DNA of 64,000 nucleotides from Evansella caseinilytica (GTDB lineage Bacteria; Bacillota; Bacilli; Bacillales; Salisediminibacteriaceae): NCBI RefSeq assembly GCF_900107275.1, contig NZ_FNPI01000013.1:62001-126000 (forward strand), written 5' to 3'. The position numbers were made by a program, and so were the translations under genes. The notes beneath the pieces were generated by a model. That model saw only the letters and a program-made list of their open reading frames with translations. It was not told the origin of the DNA and ran no database searches. Of the stretch, positions 52,816 to 62,349 are shown one piece after another (the first letter of the stretch is position 1; the number at the start of each line of letters is the position of its first letter).

Positions 52816-53153
52816 TGAAAAAGAAGTGGTTATTAGCATTAATGTCAGGTGCATTGGCTGTCGGATTTTTAGCAGCATGCGGTGATGGAGGCTCGGAAGA
52901 CAGTCCGGTTGATAACCAGGATCAGGATGGCATCCAACAAGATGACAACAGCCAGCCGGATTCTCAGATTGGAGATGATACACAAGTTGAAGGTGAAGGA
53001 GATCTGAACGACGGTAGTGGAGTAGATGAAAATTCAGGTCTGGGGGATGATTCCAGTCTGGATGATCAAACAGATACAGAAGATGATGGAACAGGTTTAG
53101 GAACCGACACTGATACAGAAGTGGAAGATGGCGAAGCAGATTCAGATTCTTGA
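52812..53153 (+). CDS. Highly acidic lipoprotein, first of a pair
   Basis: A 113-residue protein with signal peptide MKKKWLLALMSGALAVGFL and the lipobox LAAC, so it should be lipidated on the outer face of the membrane. Every residue after the cysteine is polar or small, about a third are Asp or Glu, and there is no Lys or Arg. No folded domain is expected. ATG at 52812 overlaps the stop of the preceding split gene; ATG at 52815 would fit the paralogue better. GGAGG is at the right distance for both. The function is unknown; acidic surface polymers are a feature of alkaliphiles. Confidence 0.85.
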   Translation: MMKKKWLLALMSGALAVGFLAACGDGGSEDSPVDNQDQDGIQQDDNSQPDSQIGDDTQVEGEGDLNDGSGVDENSGLGDDSSLDDQTDTEDDGTGLGTDTDTEVEDGEADSDS

Positions 53154-53283
53154 TAAAAAATGTTCAGGTCATTCAGGTCATCCTCTGCATTGAACAAAAA
53201 ACTCACCAATGTATATTTAATGGACTTTCATTAAATACTACTCAATATCAAGGGTTAATGTTCAAACAATAGGAGGAAAAAAG

Positions 53284-53529
53284 ATGAAGAAAAAATGGAT
53301 GCTTTCACTATTATCAGGTGTATTAGCTGTAGGAATACTTGGTGCATGTGGCGATGCAGATGACGACATAGTTGATGATCCAATCGATGATGATCCGCTT
53401 ATTGAGGACGACGCTGATATTGATGGAGATCCAGCAGATGACCTTAATGGTGACATTGGGGATGATGATCTCAATGGTGATTTAGATGATGACCTGGAAA
53501 TAACAGATGAAGATCAAGATGAAGATTAA
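53284..53529 (+). CDS. Highly acidic lipoprotein, second of a pair
   Basis: An 81-residue paralogue of the preceding protein: signal MKKKWMLSLLSGVLAVGIL, lipobox LGAC, then a tail consisting mainly of Asp with some Ile, Leu, Gly, Pro and Glu, again without Lys or Arg. Short DDDLNGD-type repeats are evident. AATAGGAGGAAAAAAG precedes the ATG. The first 20 residues of the two proteins are nearly identical, indicating tandem duplication followed by free drift of the tails. Confidence 0.85.
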   Translation: MKKKWMLSLLSGVLAVGILGACGDADDDIVDDPIDDDPLIEDDADIDGDPADDLNGDIGDDDLNGDLDDDLEITDEDQDED

Positions 53530-53733
53530 TGATTGTCTGTTTTGACAGATGATTCGGGTGAGCCGACAGTTGTCAATCAGTACTGTTTGATAAAAAATTG
53601 TCGGCGGATTTGAACGTCGCTGTTACAGCAGTATCACTGTGACTAACAAAAGAAATTCGATAAAGTGCTCATTGTATTGCGACACAAATTCATCAAAGCG
53701 AGAAAAGCCCAATAGATGGATTCCTTTCAATAT

Positions 53734-53768
53734 AAAGAGGAGGCACCGCCACTGCCTCCTCTTTTAAA
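53734..53768. terminator. Terminator of the acidic lipoprotein genes
   Basis: AAAGAGGAGGCA (53734-53745) pairs perfectly with TGCCTCCTCTTT (53753-53764) around a 7-nt loop, followed by T and A residues. Confidence 0.88.
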
Positions 53769-54691
53769 TGGTTTAAGTGCTTGTACATAAAGAAGAATAT
53801 GCCAGAAGCCTGATTAAAAAGTTCACAAAAAATTCAGGGGCCATCCACCTTTTATTTTCATTTTCCGAAAAGGAAAAACAAATTTCGCACAACGACAAGT
53901 TTGAGTCAAGATTTATTGGCATTTATTTTTAGCTCTGAGGATTTTATAGTTTGTACAATTTAGTCACTTTTTTTGTTGCCGTTTACTTGTTTGATTTCCC
54001 TGATGTCTGTATAAAGATTCTTTTTTAAAAACTTCATGCTTTAATGCGGCTGCAATCGAATCGGCTTTTCAATGATTTGCTGGAGATACGTCATGTTACT
54101 TCTTGCGGCTTCTGCAGGCTGTCATCTAGCTTTTCTATAAAATATTTTGGCAATTACGCCCCTTCTTTGGACTGGCTTTCCTCATGTTGTTCCAACCAAT
54201 ACTGATTTCTTTCTTCCGTGCAGTGTCTTTATTTCCAGTCGAATTTTAAAGGAGTCATGACACTTTAAGTTTATCGAATATTACCCCGTTTAAACTAGAC
54301 AGTACAAAAAAATGCACGAGCCACCGAAATGAATAAGGCAAGAGGAAAAATTGCCGTTCTAGTTAGTGGAGATTCATAGGACAAAATTACAAAATAGCAC
54401 AAAATGTAAAAAAAATCAGTGGCAAATTATTTCCCGCGCAATATTTGTCTAATAAATTAGAAAAATATTAAGAAATTCCTATGAATTAAGACAAAAGTCC
54501 CTCTACCTTTGAAAAGAAAATTGGTAAAATTGGTTAAAAGCAGACTATTTTTGAGTAAAAAGACTCTGGAAATAATAGAACTAGTTTATTGAGTAGGGAT
54601 CTAGGACTATTTTCCGAAAGGGTCATAGTACTATTATTATAGGCTGGGAGACTTTAGTTTAACTCAAGTATTAGGAAGAGGTGGAGAAAAG
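53769..54691. other. Gene-free stretch before the endopeptidase gene
   Basis: A truncated R3 module (GTTCACAAAAAATTCAGGGG) occurs at 53820. On the minus strand between 53960 and 54240 some broken, protein-like phrases are visible (for example LPKYFIEKLDDSLQKPQEVT) but they lie between stops and cannot be joined, possibly a decayed gene. The last 250 bp are AT-rich leader with TATTATTATAGG near 54632 as the best -10 candidate. Confidence 0.4.
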
Positions 54692-56323
54692 GTGAAAATT
54701 CATCACAAAATTGGAGCTACGATTGTTACTTCTGCTGCAGCTACCGGTGTTATGCTGGCTGTACCGAGCGTGGCTGATGCGGCTTTTGGCGACAGCACGC
54801 TGTCATATGGAATGGAAAATGCCGATGTCACTGTCCTCCAGGAGATATTGAAGGAAAAAGGCTATTTCAACTTTCATACCGCTACCGGTTATTTCGGCTC
54901 AATTACGAGACAGGCAGTACAAGATTTCCAGAAAGACAACAGCCTGAAAGTGGACGGTATCGTAGGGCCAAAAACATTTGCGCTTCTCGTTCAAAATAGT
55001 GAATCGCAGACAAAGGCAAACAATGAAACCGGAGCGACACAAACAGCCAATCAGTCGTCGACCTCGTCAACAAGCTCTAGCTCATCGTCCGCTTCGTCCG
55101 CAACGGTGGAGCAAATAGGGACAAATCAGCTGTTGAAAGTCGGTTCCCGAGGTAAGGAAGTAGAAAACTTGCAGCTGTTTTTAAAGAAAGCTGGATTTTT
55201 CCAACATGATAGCGCAACCGGTTATTATGGATCAATTACTGAGCAGGCAGTCCGCGAGTATCAGCAGGTTCGCGGGTTAAAAGTGGACGGGATAGCAGGA
55301 CCGCAAACTTTAGCTGCGGTAAACCAGGATATTTCAAGTTCTACGGTATCAACACCTTCTTCGGGTAACAGTAGTCAATCCACTACTGTTTTGCGTTCCG
55401 GTTCCCAAGGTGAAGAAGTGAAGACGTTGCAATCGCAATTAAAACAGCTTGGTTTTTTTAACCATAATATTACCGGTATTTACAGCACTATCACAACAGA
55501 AGCGGTGAGGAATTTTCAGAAATCTGCCGGAATTCAAGTGGACGGGATAGCAGGACCGCAGACATTCAGTGCGCTGGAAAAAGCATTGGCGAACCAAGGC
55601 ACTGGAGGATCCTCGAATTCTTCCGGCTCAAACAGTAACAATTCCAGTTCCAATAATTCTGGTTCAAGCGGCAGTAACTCATCCAATTCATCCGAGTCGG
55701 CAGCAACGATTTTGTTGAAAGAAGGGAGCAGCGGCACGAAGGTGACGGAGCTTCAAAGTAAATTGAAGGCAATCGGGTTGTTTAAGCAGGAACCGACAGG
55801 GTACTTTGGACCGATTACAAAAGAAGCGCTGACACAATTTCAAAGTCAATGGGGGTTAGTCGCGGATGGGCTCGTCAGTCAGGCGACATGGGATAAACTA
55901 GAAGAAATTGCCTCTATTCATTTGAAGGATGCGGAGAACAACGGCTCGTCATCTGGTTCCAGCTTTAACGCTCTTAATCTAGTTGCTGATGCAAGCAACT
56001 ATATCGGCGTTCCTTATTCGTGGGGCGGTACGACTCCAGACGGCTTTGACTGCAGCGGCTTCGTTCAGTTTGTTTTTAAGAATAACGGCGTGCACCTTCC
56101 GCGTACGGTGAAGGAGCAATGGAATGCTACCACATCGGTATCCAACCTTCAAGTCGGAGATATTGTATACTTTGAAACCATTTCGCAAGGACCGTCGCAT
56201 AATGGAATTTATATTGGTAATAACCAGTTCATTCACAGCGGTTCTTCCACAGGTGTTGCGATCGCCAGTTTAAGTAATTCCTATTGGTCACAGCGGTATT
56301 TAGGAGCGCGGCGAGTCAAGTAA
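54692..56323 (+). CDS. Secreted NlpC/P60 endopeptidase with four peptidoglycan-binding repeats
   Basis: A 543-residue exported protein. Signal peptide 1-30 (cleavage after ADA). Four PG_binding_1 repeats at about 38-100, 147-210, 233-297 and 340-403, each ending in a VDGI(V/A)GP(K/Q)T-type motif (the last is diverged), joined by Ser/Asn/Gly-rich linkers. The C-terminal NlpC/P60 domain (about 427-543) has Cys454 (GFDCSGFVQF), His503 (SHNGIYIG) and His515 as catalytic residues. Enzymes of this class cut D-gamma-Glu-meso-Dap bonds in peptidoglycan. In B. subtilis an NlpC/P60 enzyme next to the pgs genes (PgdS) cuts poly-gamma-glutamate; a similar role here is possible but the wall-binding repeats favour peptidoglycan. 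GTG start after GAAGAGGTGGAG. Confidence 0.93.
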   Translation: MKIHHKIGATIVTSAAATGVMLAVPSVADAAFGDSTLSYGMENADVTVLQEILKEKGYFNFHTATGYFGSITRQAVQDFQKDNSLKVDGIVGPKTFALLVQNSESQTKANNETGATQTANQSSTSSTSSSSSSASSATVEQIGTNQLLKVGSRGKEVENLQLFLKKAGFFQHDSATGYYGSITEQAVREYQQVRGLKVDGIAGPQTLAAVNQDISSSTVSTPSSGNSSQSTTVLRSGSQGEEVKTLQSQLKQLGFFNHNITGIYSTITTEAVRNFQKSAGIQVDGIAGPQTFSALEKALANQGTGGSSNSSGSNSNNSSSNNSGSSGSNSSNSSESAATILLKEGSSGTKVTELQSKLKAIGLFKQEPTGYFGPITKEALTQFQSQWGLVADGLVSQATWDKLEEIASIHLKDAENNGSSSGSSFNALNLVADASNYIGVPYSWGGTTPDGFDCSGFVQFVFKNNGVHLPRTVKEQWNATTSVSNLQVGDIVYFETISQGPSHNGIYIGNNQFIHSGSSTGVAIASLSNSYWSQRYLGARRVK

Positions 56324-56385
56324 GCTTGCTGCTGCAGATCTATATAAAAATTGAATTAGATATGCAACGAATGACGAATGAGAGG

Positions 56386-56430
56386 GAATCTTCCAAGGCG
56401 TGAGCCTTACGGGGGATTCTTTTTTATTTT
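56386..56430 (+). terminator. Terminator of the endopeptidase gene
   Basis: GAATC (56386-56390) and GATTC (56415-56419) enclose AAGGC/GCCTT, followed by TTTTTTATTTT. Confidence 0.8.
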
Positions 56431-56494
56431 CGATGAAAACAACTAATCTATTTGCGACCTAACACTGCCCTCCGTCCTATAATTTTAGCTAAGC

Positions 56495-56545
56495 CACTTG
56501 ATGAGCCATATTCAGGTTGTGAACATGAGTAAAAGCGGAAATCAC
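56495..56545 (-). repeat. Diverged R1 fragment
   Basis: ACTTGATGAGCCATATTCAG followed by GTTGTGAACATGAGTAAAAGCGGAAAT parallels ACTCGATGAAGCACATTCAG and the following bases of copy A. Only this internal part can be recognised. Confidence 0.4.
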
Positions 56546-56652
56546 TATTGTTGGTATGGCAAAACGTGTGGAAGAACCATAGATGTTCGTCGGTGCTAGC
56601 ATTAAAAAGCAGGTGTAAGTTAACAAAATTTGGACACGCTAAAAAATAATTA

Positions 56653-56740
56653 AAGTGCCAGGCACTCTGTATCATTGCGCAGTACTAAAGGGTGCCAGGC
56701 ACTCTGTGGCACTTTAAAGCAGAACAGAGTGCCTGGCACC
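56653..56740. repeat. R4 hairpins upstream of pgsB
   Basis: A half copy (AAGTGCCAGGCACTCTGT, 56653-56670) is followed by a full hairpin: GGTGCCAGGCACTCTGT (56691-56707) pairing perfectly with ACAGAGTGCCTGGCACC (56724-56740). It ends 7 bp before the GGAGGGG site of pgsB, so it lies in the 5' leader of the transcript. Confidence 0.8.
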
Positions 56741-56759
56741 TTCCTTGGAGGGGATGGAA

Positions 56760-57935
56760 TTGTTACTCATTCCGACGATGACGGCGCTTTTGTTTATTCT
56801 CGGTGTGATAGAGAAGCGGCTTCATCAGAAAAACGTAAATAGTATTCCGATTCGTGTAAACATAAACGGCATACGGGGGAAATCTACGGTTACCCGCCTT
56901 GTAACAGGAATATTAAAGGAAGCAGGTTACAGGACAGTTGGAAAAACGACAGGGACGTCAGCAAGGATGATTTATTGGAACAGCCCGGTTGAAAAGCCGA
57001 TCATCCGCGATCCGGAGGGGCCGAATATTAAAGAGCAAAAGCGGATTGTGAGAGAAGCAGCGCAATTAAAAGCACAGGCCCTTGTGAGTGAATGCATGGC
57101 GGTGAACCCTGATTACCAAATCACTTTTCAAAACGATATGCTCCAGGCGAACTTTGGCGTCATCGTAAACGTGCTCGAGGACCATATGGACATGCTCGGC
57201 CCGTCATTGGATAACGTTGCCGAGGCATTTGCACCAACGATTCCGGTAAACGGCCACCTGATTGTGAACCAGTCGCCCTATACAGATTATTACAAAAAAA
57301 TTGCAGAGAAAAGGAATTGTACCGTTATCGTGGCCGACCCTTCGCAAATTACCGAAGACTACTTACGCAAGTTTCCGTACATTATTTTTCCCGAAAATGC
57401 GGCGCTTGCCCTGGCGGTTGCTGAAGCACTGGAGATCGAAGAAAAAACAGCGCTTGAAGGAATGCTCCATGCCCCGCCTGACCCGGGGGCGCTCCGCATC
57501 TTACAAATGAGCCACAACGGGAAGTCATCGCCGTTTATTAATGCGTTTGCGGCCAATGACGCTCATTCCACACTGGCTATTTGGCAGCGGGTCCAGCAGC
57601 TTGGATATACAGGAGATTATCCGATAGTCATTATGAACTGCCGCCAGGATCGTGTGGACAGAACAGAGCAATTTGCAGCGGAAGTGCTGCCTAAGATGAG
57701 CATCGGCAAGCTTATACTGATAGGCGAGCTGACATCCCCGATTAAAAACAAGTATAAGCTGGGGACGATCCGAGCGGAAGCATTGTTAGATTTGGAGGGG
57801 AAAGAAACAACGGAGATCATGAAAGCTTTGAGGGGAGTTGCCACCGGTGATGTGATGTTAGGTATTGGCAATATTCATGGTGCTGCGGAAAAGCTGATTG
57901 CCGTTTTGGAAGAAGGTGTAGTGGTTGCAAGTTGA
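56760..57935 (+). CDS. pgsB: Poly-gamma-glutamate synthase subunit PgsB/CapB
   Basis: ATP-dependent amide ligase, related to Mur ligases, that polymerises glutamate through the gamma-carboxyl group. N-terminal membrane helix (about 2-18), Walker A GIRGKST (37-43), SECMAVNPDYQI, NVLEDHMDMLGP, and the C-terminal ADRVDR-like motif CRQDRVDRTEQFA and GIGNIHGAAE are all characteristic. TTG at 56760 lies six bases after GGAGGGG and gives 391 residues, close to B. subtilis PgsB (393); earlier in-frame starts overlap the ribosome binding site. The gene is separated from pgsC by 580 bp. Confidence 0.96.
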   Translation: MLLIPTMTALLFILGVIEKRLHQKNVNSIPIRVNINGIRGKSTVTRLVTGILKEAGYRTVGKTTGTSARMIYWNSPVEKPIIRDPEGPNIKEQKRIVREAAQLKAQALVSECMAVNPDYQITFQNDMLQANFGVIVNVLEDHMDMLGPSLDNVAEAFAPTIPVNGHLIVNQSPYTDYYKKIAEKRNCTVIVADPSQITEDYLRKFPYIIFPENAALALAVAEALEIEEKTALEGMLHAPPDPGALRILQMSHNGKSSPFINAFAANDAHSTLAIWQRVQQLGYTGDYPIVIMNCRQDRVDRTEQFAAEVLPKMSIGKLILIGELTSPIKNKYKLGTIRAEALLDLEGKETTEIMKALRGVATGDVMLGIGNIHGAAEKLIAVLEEGVVVAS

Positions 57936-58515
57936 TGCGTTTGACCAGCCGTGGCATTGATAGGTTTTTGTGGATAGTGGATAAATGAAGCAGGACAACT
58001 GGTGATCGTGGATGGCGAATACGGGAAAAAGCAGTTGATATACTTACGGTCGTGCTTGCAAGGTGGTGAATGGGGCGCTGAACACCGAGGTCAGCGATCC
58101 TTTTTGCAGGCTTTCAATACTCGCGGAGTATACGATAATGGATTATAAAGGTAATTTTTTTATTACTAAAATATAATGATGAAACCAGAAGAAAATAAAA
58201 TATACTCAAAAATGAAAATAACATTCATTAATGGTTTTAAGTGGTAATTACGAATAAAGTTGATTATCTGAAGTGTAATTATTAGATAATATTAGAAAAA
58301 TATAACTGCCACTAAATGATAGCAGGTATTTTCTGTTCATTGATACAGTTGCACTGCTGCAGTCCCTGCTGACAGGTTATGCACGCTGCAAGCGATAGTG
58401 GAGCTATACCGGCTGTTTTTTTTATATCCCATTTCGTGATGAAGTACTTCCTGCAATGAAGACAGGTTATGCAGGCGGACTGGCTTTGAAAAGGGGAAAG
58501 GAGGGAGTCCGAGGA
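57936..58515. other. Atypical 580-bp gap between pgsB and pgsC
   Basis: Contains a terminator-like hairpin (CGCTGA/TCAGCG, 58076-58096, then TTTTT), a very AT-rich block (58130-58310), a second T8 tract at 58417 after ATAGTGGAGCTAT, and GACAGGTTATGCA twice (58371 and 58459). No gene. In B. subtilis pgsB and pgsC are adjacent. Confidence 0.6.
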
Positions 58516-58971
58516 GTGTTTGGTTCCGACTTGTATGTCACGCTGGTTGTCGGGATTGTGATCAGCCTGCTCTATGCAGAAAAAGCGGGAGCGCTGCCTG
58601 GCGGAATTATCGTTCCAGGATATTTAGCTCTTATCTTTGATCAGCCTTTTTTTATCATGTCGATCTTTTTTATCAGTTGTTTGATTTATTTACTTGTTGT
58701 TCACGTCATTTCCCGGTTTACAATTTTGTACGGAAGAAGGAAGTTCGCTGCCATTTTGCTTACAGGTGTCGTGATGAAGCTCGGGTTTGATTATTTTTAT
58801 CCGATGATGCCATTTGAGATTTACGAACTGCGGGGAATCGGGGTTATTGTGCCCGGACTGATTGCCAACTCGTTTCAGAAGCAAGGAGTGCTTATTACCG
58901 TCACAAGCACGATGGTGCTGAGCGGACTTACCTTTGCGATCATGACGCTGTATTATCTGTTTTTGCAGTGA
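58516..58971 (+). CDS. pgsC: Poly-gamma-glutamate synthase membrane subunit PgsC/CapC
   Basis: A 151-residue integral membrane protein with four to five helices that works with PgsB in the synthase and export complex. VFGSDLYVTLVVG at the start, IIVPGYLALIFDQP, ILYGRRKFAAILLTG and ELRGIGVIVPGLIANS are strongly conserved. The GTG at 58516 is preceded by AAGGAGGGAG eight bases upstream; the open frame before it is not PgsC-like. Confidence 0.96.
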   Translation: MFGSDLYVTLVVGIVISLLYAEKAGALPGGIIVPGYLALIFDQPFFIMSIFFISCLIYLLVVHVISRFTILYGRRKFAAILLTGVVMKLGFDYFYPMMPFEIYELRGIGVIVPGLIANSFQKQGVLITVTSTMVLSGLTFAIMTLYYLFLQ

Positions 58972-58975
58972 TCAA

Positions 58976-59025
58976 GTGCCAGGCACTCTGTGGGACTTCA
59001 CAGCAGTACAGAGTGCCTGGCACCT
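58976..59025. repeat. R4 hairpin between pgsC and pgsA
   Basis: AGTGCCAGGCACTCTGT pairs with ACAGAGTGCCTGGCACT-like 59008-59024 around a 16-nt loop. It starts 5 bp after the pgsC stop and ends just before the AAAGGAG site of pgsA. Confidence 0.82.
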
Positions 59026-59042
59026 TTAAAGGAGTTCTTTGA

Positions 59043-60236
59043 ATGAAGCAACGTTTTTCGTACCAGGAACAATTGCTTTATTGGTCAAAAAAACACAAAA
59101 AACGCCTGACTTTCCATACCGCTGTGCTTACTGCTTTCCTCGGAGCATTGCTGCTCACCTCCGACATGTGGACATACGAACCGCCGGTGCCGGAGGTGAA
59201 AAAAGACAGCGATGCGCTTCTTACATGCACTTTCGTCGGTGATATGATGTTCGGTAGATATATTAGTAAGGTCATAGACCGGAAAGGATATGACTTTCTT
59301 TTTAAATTTACGGACCCGTATTTTCAAATATCCGATTTTTCGACGGGAAGCTTTAAACATCCGTTGTTAACGGAAAACCGCCAGCCCGCACCTGGCAAAA
59401 GCAAGGGCACTGTCTTTTCAGCTGACCCACTTGCTGTCGAGGAACTGAAGAAACGTCATTTCCGATCTGTATCGATTGCCAATACCAATATTTACGACTA
59501 TGGCTATCTTGCATTCCGTGATACGATCACCTATTTTGAAAACGATCCTGACATTGATGCAGCAGGCCATATGATTGACCGGGAAGATATGAGCAATGCG
59601 GTGTATTACGACCACAACGGAATCACCATCGCAACCGTCGCGGCTACGGACAAGTGGACTGCCAACGCAGCCGTTACCACATATCGTCCCGGAGTGATGC
59701 CGCTGGATCCTCCGGAAATTGTCGTTGAGTCCATCGTGCAAGCGAAAAAACAGGCGGATCTCGTCATCGTTCATGCTCACTGGGGAGAACCATACGACTC
59801 TCATGTCAGTGAACGTCAGCGGGAGCTTGCCCATGCGATGGCTCGCGCCGGCGCAGACATTATTGTCGGCCATTATCCTCATGTTCTCGCCCCTGTTGAA
59901 GTGTATAACGACACAATAATTTTTTACAGCCTTGGAAATTTCATTTTTGATCAAGGCTGGACACGCACGAAACAAACGGCAATGGCCCAGTACCGTTTGT
60001 ATGAGGACGGACGTGCGGAAGTGGAGCTGATTCCGTTTGTGATTCGCGAAGGTCAGCCCCGGCCGGTGTCAACGATCTCCTATCGACAATTTTCGATCCA
60101 GCAGATGCTGACGAAAAACTTCGAGAAAGGGCAATGGGAAAAGATCGAGGAAAACATCGTGTTTAAGGTGAATCACAGCCGGGTTATTCAAACGGGAAAA
60201 CTGTTTGAGGAAGGAGCGGATTCAGGCACAGGCTGA
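59043..60236 (+). CDS. pgsA: Poly-gamma-glutamate synthesis/export protein PgsA/CapA
   Basis: A 397-residue membrane-anchored protein (helix about 25-42) with an external metallophosphatase-like CapA domain. The motifs are in order: FVGDMMFGR (64-72), IANTNIYDYG, HAHWGEPYDS, IVGHYPHVLAPVEVY and YSLGNFIFDQ. PgsA is required for polymer transport or chain elongation together with PgsB and PgsC. In ordinary CapA proteins the second motif reads NNHxxDYG; here it is NTNIYDYG. AAAGGAGTTCTTTGA precedes the ATG. Confidence 0.95.
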   Translation: MKQRFSYQEQLLYWSKKHKKRLTFHTAVLTAFLGALLLTSDMWTYEPPVPEVKKDSDALLTCTFVGDMMFGRYISKVIDRKGYDFLFKFTDPYFQISDFSTGSFKHPLLTENRQPAPGKSKGTVFSADPLAVEELKKRHFRSVSIANTNIYDYGYLAFRDTITYFENDPDIDAAGHMIDREDMSNAVYYDHNGITIATVAATDKWTANAAVTTYRPGVMPLDPPEIVVESIVQAKKQADLVIVHAHWGEPYDSHVSERQRELAHAMARAGADIIVGHYPHVLAPVEVYNDTIIFYSLGNFIFDQGWTRTKQTAMAQYRLYEDGRAEVELIPFVIREGQPRPVSTISYRQFSIQQMLTKNFEKGQWEKIEENIVFKVNHSRVIQTGKLFEEGADSGTG

Positions 60237-60324
60237 TACAAATCCGGATTGTCATTGCAAATCTCCAGTTTCCGCTACAAATCAGCTGATGAAGTTAATT
60301 GCAGCAAGAAAGGATGTGACAGTG

Positions 60325-62349
60325 ATGCGGCTTCGTCTGTTGACGAATCTTGTGGGAATCCCCCTGATTATCGTTTTCATCATCGGCGCGATCATTGAGA
60401 TTAGTCCAGATCGGGAAGAACAGGAAGCGCAGAGAATGGAGCTTCCGCCGCTCGTGTCAGAGCGGGCGTATGCCGTCAGCGCCGCTCATCCGGCAGCCGT
60501 TCAGGCGGGAATGGATGTGATGGCGCGGGGAGGAAACGCAGTGGATGCCGCCATTGCTGTTTCCTTTATGCTTGGCGTCGTTGAACCATACGGATCAGGG
60601 ATCGGCGGCGGCGGGTCCATGCTTATTTATGATCCGACAGTGGCGGCGGAGGAACGTATACGTTACGTGGATTACCGGGAAACGGCACCGCGACAGCTGG
60701 TGACCACATCAATGATCGAAAACAACGCTACTGGCGCATTACAAAGTGAGCAGGGTATCAATAACGAGGAAATTGATCCATCAAGAAATGAGCGGGACAT
60801 CAACGAAGAACAGCTGGGGGATTTCGGCGTGCCCGGTTTTTTGAAAGGCATGGCACACCTTCATGAAAAATACGGTACACTGCCGATAAAAGAGCTTGTT
60901 CAGCCTTCGGTGGAGGTTGCCGAGGAAGGCTTCACTGTGGACGCTTATTTGGCAGATCGATTTTTTTACGCGCAAAATCGAATTCACCACGCAGATGTTC
61001 CGCATTTTTTCCCGGAGAATGATTTTATCCATGAAGGGCAGACGCTCGTGCAGACGGAGCTTGCCGAAACGCTTGGAGAGATCGGCAGCATTGGACCGGA
61101 ACGATTTTTTCATGAGGTGCTGGCGCCGGATATGGCGGAACGCTATCCGCTGATGAATGCGGAAGATTTTCATGATTACACCGTTTGGGAAGAAGAAAGC
61201 TTGCCGCAGGGGGAGTTCCAAGGCTATCACGTGTATGCCGCACCGCCGCCATTGGGAGGACCGGTGCTGATCCAGTCCCTTTATATGGCGGAAAAAATGG
61301 GGCTTGATGCTTACCAATTTGCCGCTGAATCAGCGGATACCGCGTTTTACACTGGCTGGGAAATGGAAGACGTCTCCAGCTATGCGGACTTTGTTGTGGA
61401 TGTCGTTGGAATAAACGACCGTACATATCGTCAGCGGCTTGCCGATATTGGCGATCCGAATACTTCATCGAGAGCACGGGAAAAAATGGCGGAAATGTAT
61501 ACCCGGGAATACGCGAGCCGGATGGTCACCGATTGGTATCGCGAGCTGGAAAACATTCAGGATGATCTTCGCCCGCACACCGAAGAAGGTGATGGCGGAT
61601 TGGAGGAAGGTACGGAAGTTTTTCGGCAACAGGAAACAGATGGCATCATACTGCCAGCCATTTCCGGAAAAAATGAAGAAAGGATCGCAACGCAGCCGTT
61701 TTATGACGCAAGATCAGAGCTTCATGAGCATAATAATACGACGCATTTTGTCGTCATCGATAAGGATGGCAGGATGGTATCGGCGACACACACACTGAGT
61801 AATTTTTTCGGTTCCGGGGGCTATTACAAAGGTTTTTTTCTAAATGATCAATTAAGTAACTTCAGTCAGACACCAGGCTCCATCAACGAACCGCTGCCCG
61901 GCAGACGCCCGCGCAGCTTTATGACGCCGGCAATACTGATCAATGAGACAGACGGGCATGTAAATGAAGTCATCGGCATTGGTTCACCAGGAGGAGCCCG
62001 TATACCGATGATGATGGCGCAGGCATTAATTTACTTTGGATTACATGGACTGCCGTTCGACGATGCTGTAGAGATGTTGCGTTTTCAATATGAGTTTAAT
62101 GAAGAGGCACAACAGTTTGAAATCCTGCTGGAACCAGATTATCAGGAAATAGAAATGTTCCCGTTTTTAAAACAGGCGCTGAATGACCGCGGATTCCGTG
62201 CACAAATCGAGCATGGCAACATGTACTTTGGGGGAATACAGGCATTGATTCACAATGTAAGGGAAGGCATTATCGACGGAAACGCAGATCCGCGACGGGG
62301 AGGCGTGTGGGATCGTGCCGAATATCACGAAGAGGAGATGGCGGAATGA
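60325..62349 (+). CDS. ggt: Membrane-anchored gamma-glutamyltransferase (Ggt/CapD type)
   Basis: A 674-residue Ntn hydrolase with an N-terminal membrane helix (about 5-24). GGNAVDAAIAVSFMLGVVEP (20 residues) and GIGGGGSMLIYD identify the Ggt family. The self-processing and nucleophilic threonine is Thr472 in NNTTHFVVIDKDG, and GIGSPGGARIPMMMAQ is the C-terminal small-subunit motif. In the pgs/cap operon, such enzymes (CapD in B. anthracis) cut poly-gamma-glutamate and attach it to the cell wall, or release it. ATG at 60325 after AAAGGATG; a GTG three bases earlier is possible. The stop overlaps the next gene (ATGA). Confidence 0.93.
   Translation: MRLRLLTNLVGIPLIIVFIIGAIIEISPDREEQEAQRMELPPLVSERAYAVSAAHPAAVQAGMDVMARGGNAVDAAIAVSFMLGVVEPYGSGIGGGGSMLIYDPTVAAEERIRYVDYRETAPRQLVTTSMIENNATGALQSEQGINNEEIDPSRNERDINEEQLGDFGVPGFLKGMAHLHEKYGTLPIKELVQPSVEVAEEGFTVDAYLADRFFYAQNRIHHADVPHFFPENDFIHEGQTLVQTELAETLGEIGSIGPERFFHEVLAPDMAERYPLMNAEDFHDYTVWEEESLPQGEFQGYHVYAAPPPLGGPVLIQSLYMAEKMGLDAYQFAAESADTAFYTGWEMEDVSSYADFVVDVVGINDRTYRQRLADIGDPNTSSRAREKMAEMYTREYASRMVTDWYRELENIQDDLRPHTEEGDGGLEEGTEVFRQQETDGIILPAISGKNEERIATQPFYDARSELHEHNNTTHFVVIDKDGRMVSATHTLSNFFGSGGYYKGFFLNDQLSNFSQTPGSINEPLPGRRPRSFMTPAILINETDGHVNEVIGIGSPGGARIPMMMAQALIYFGLHGLPFDDAVEMLRFQYEFNEEAQQFEILLEPDYQEIEMFPFLKQALNDRGFRAQIEHGNMYFGGIQALIHNVREGIIDGNADPRRGGVWDRAEYHEEEMAE

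Noticed and set aside
53960-54240. Protein-like phrases on the minus strand upstream of the endopeptidase gene
   Set aside because: They are in different frames between stops and could not be joined to a coherent product; mentioned only as a possible decayed gene.
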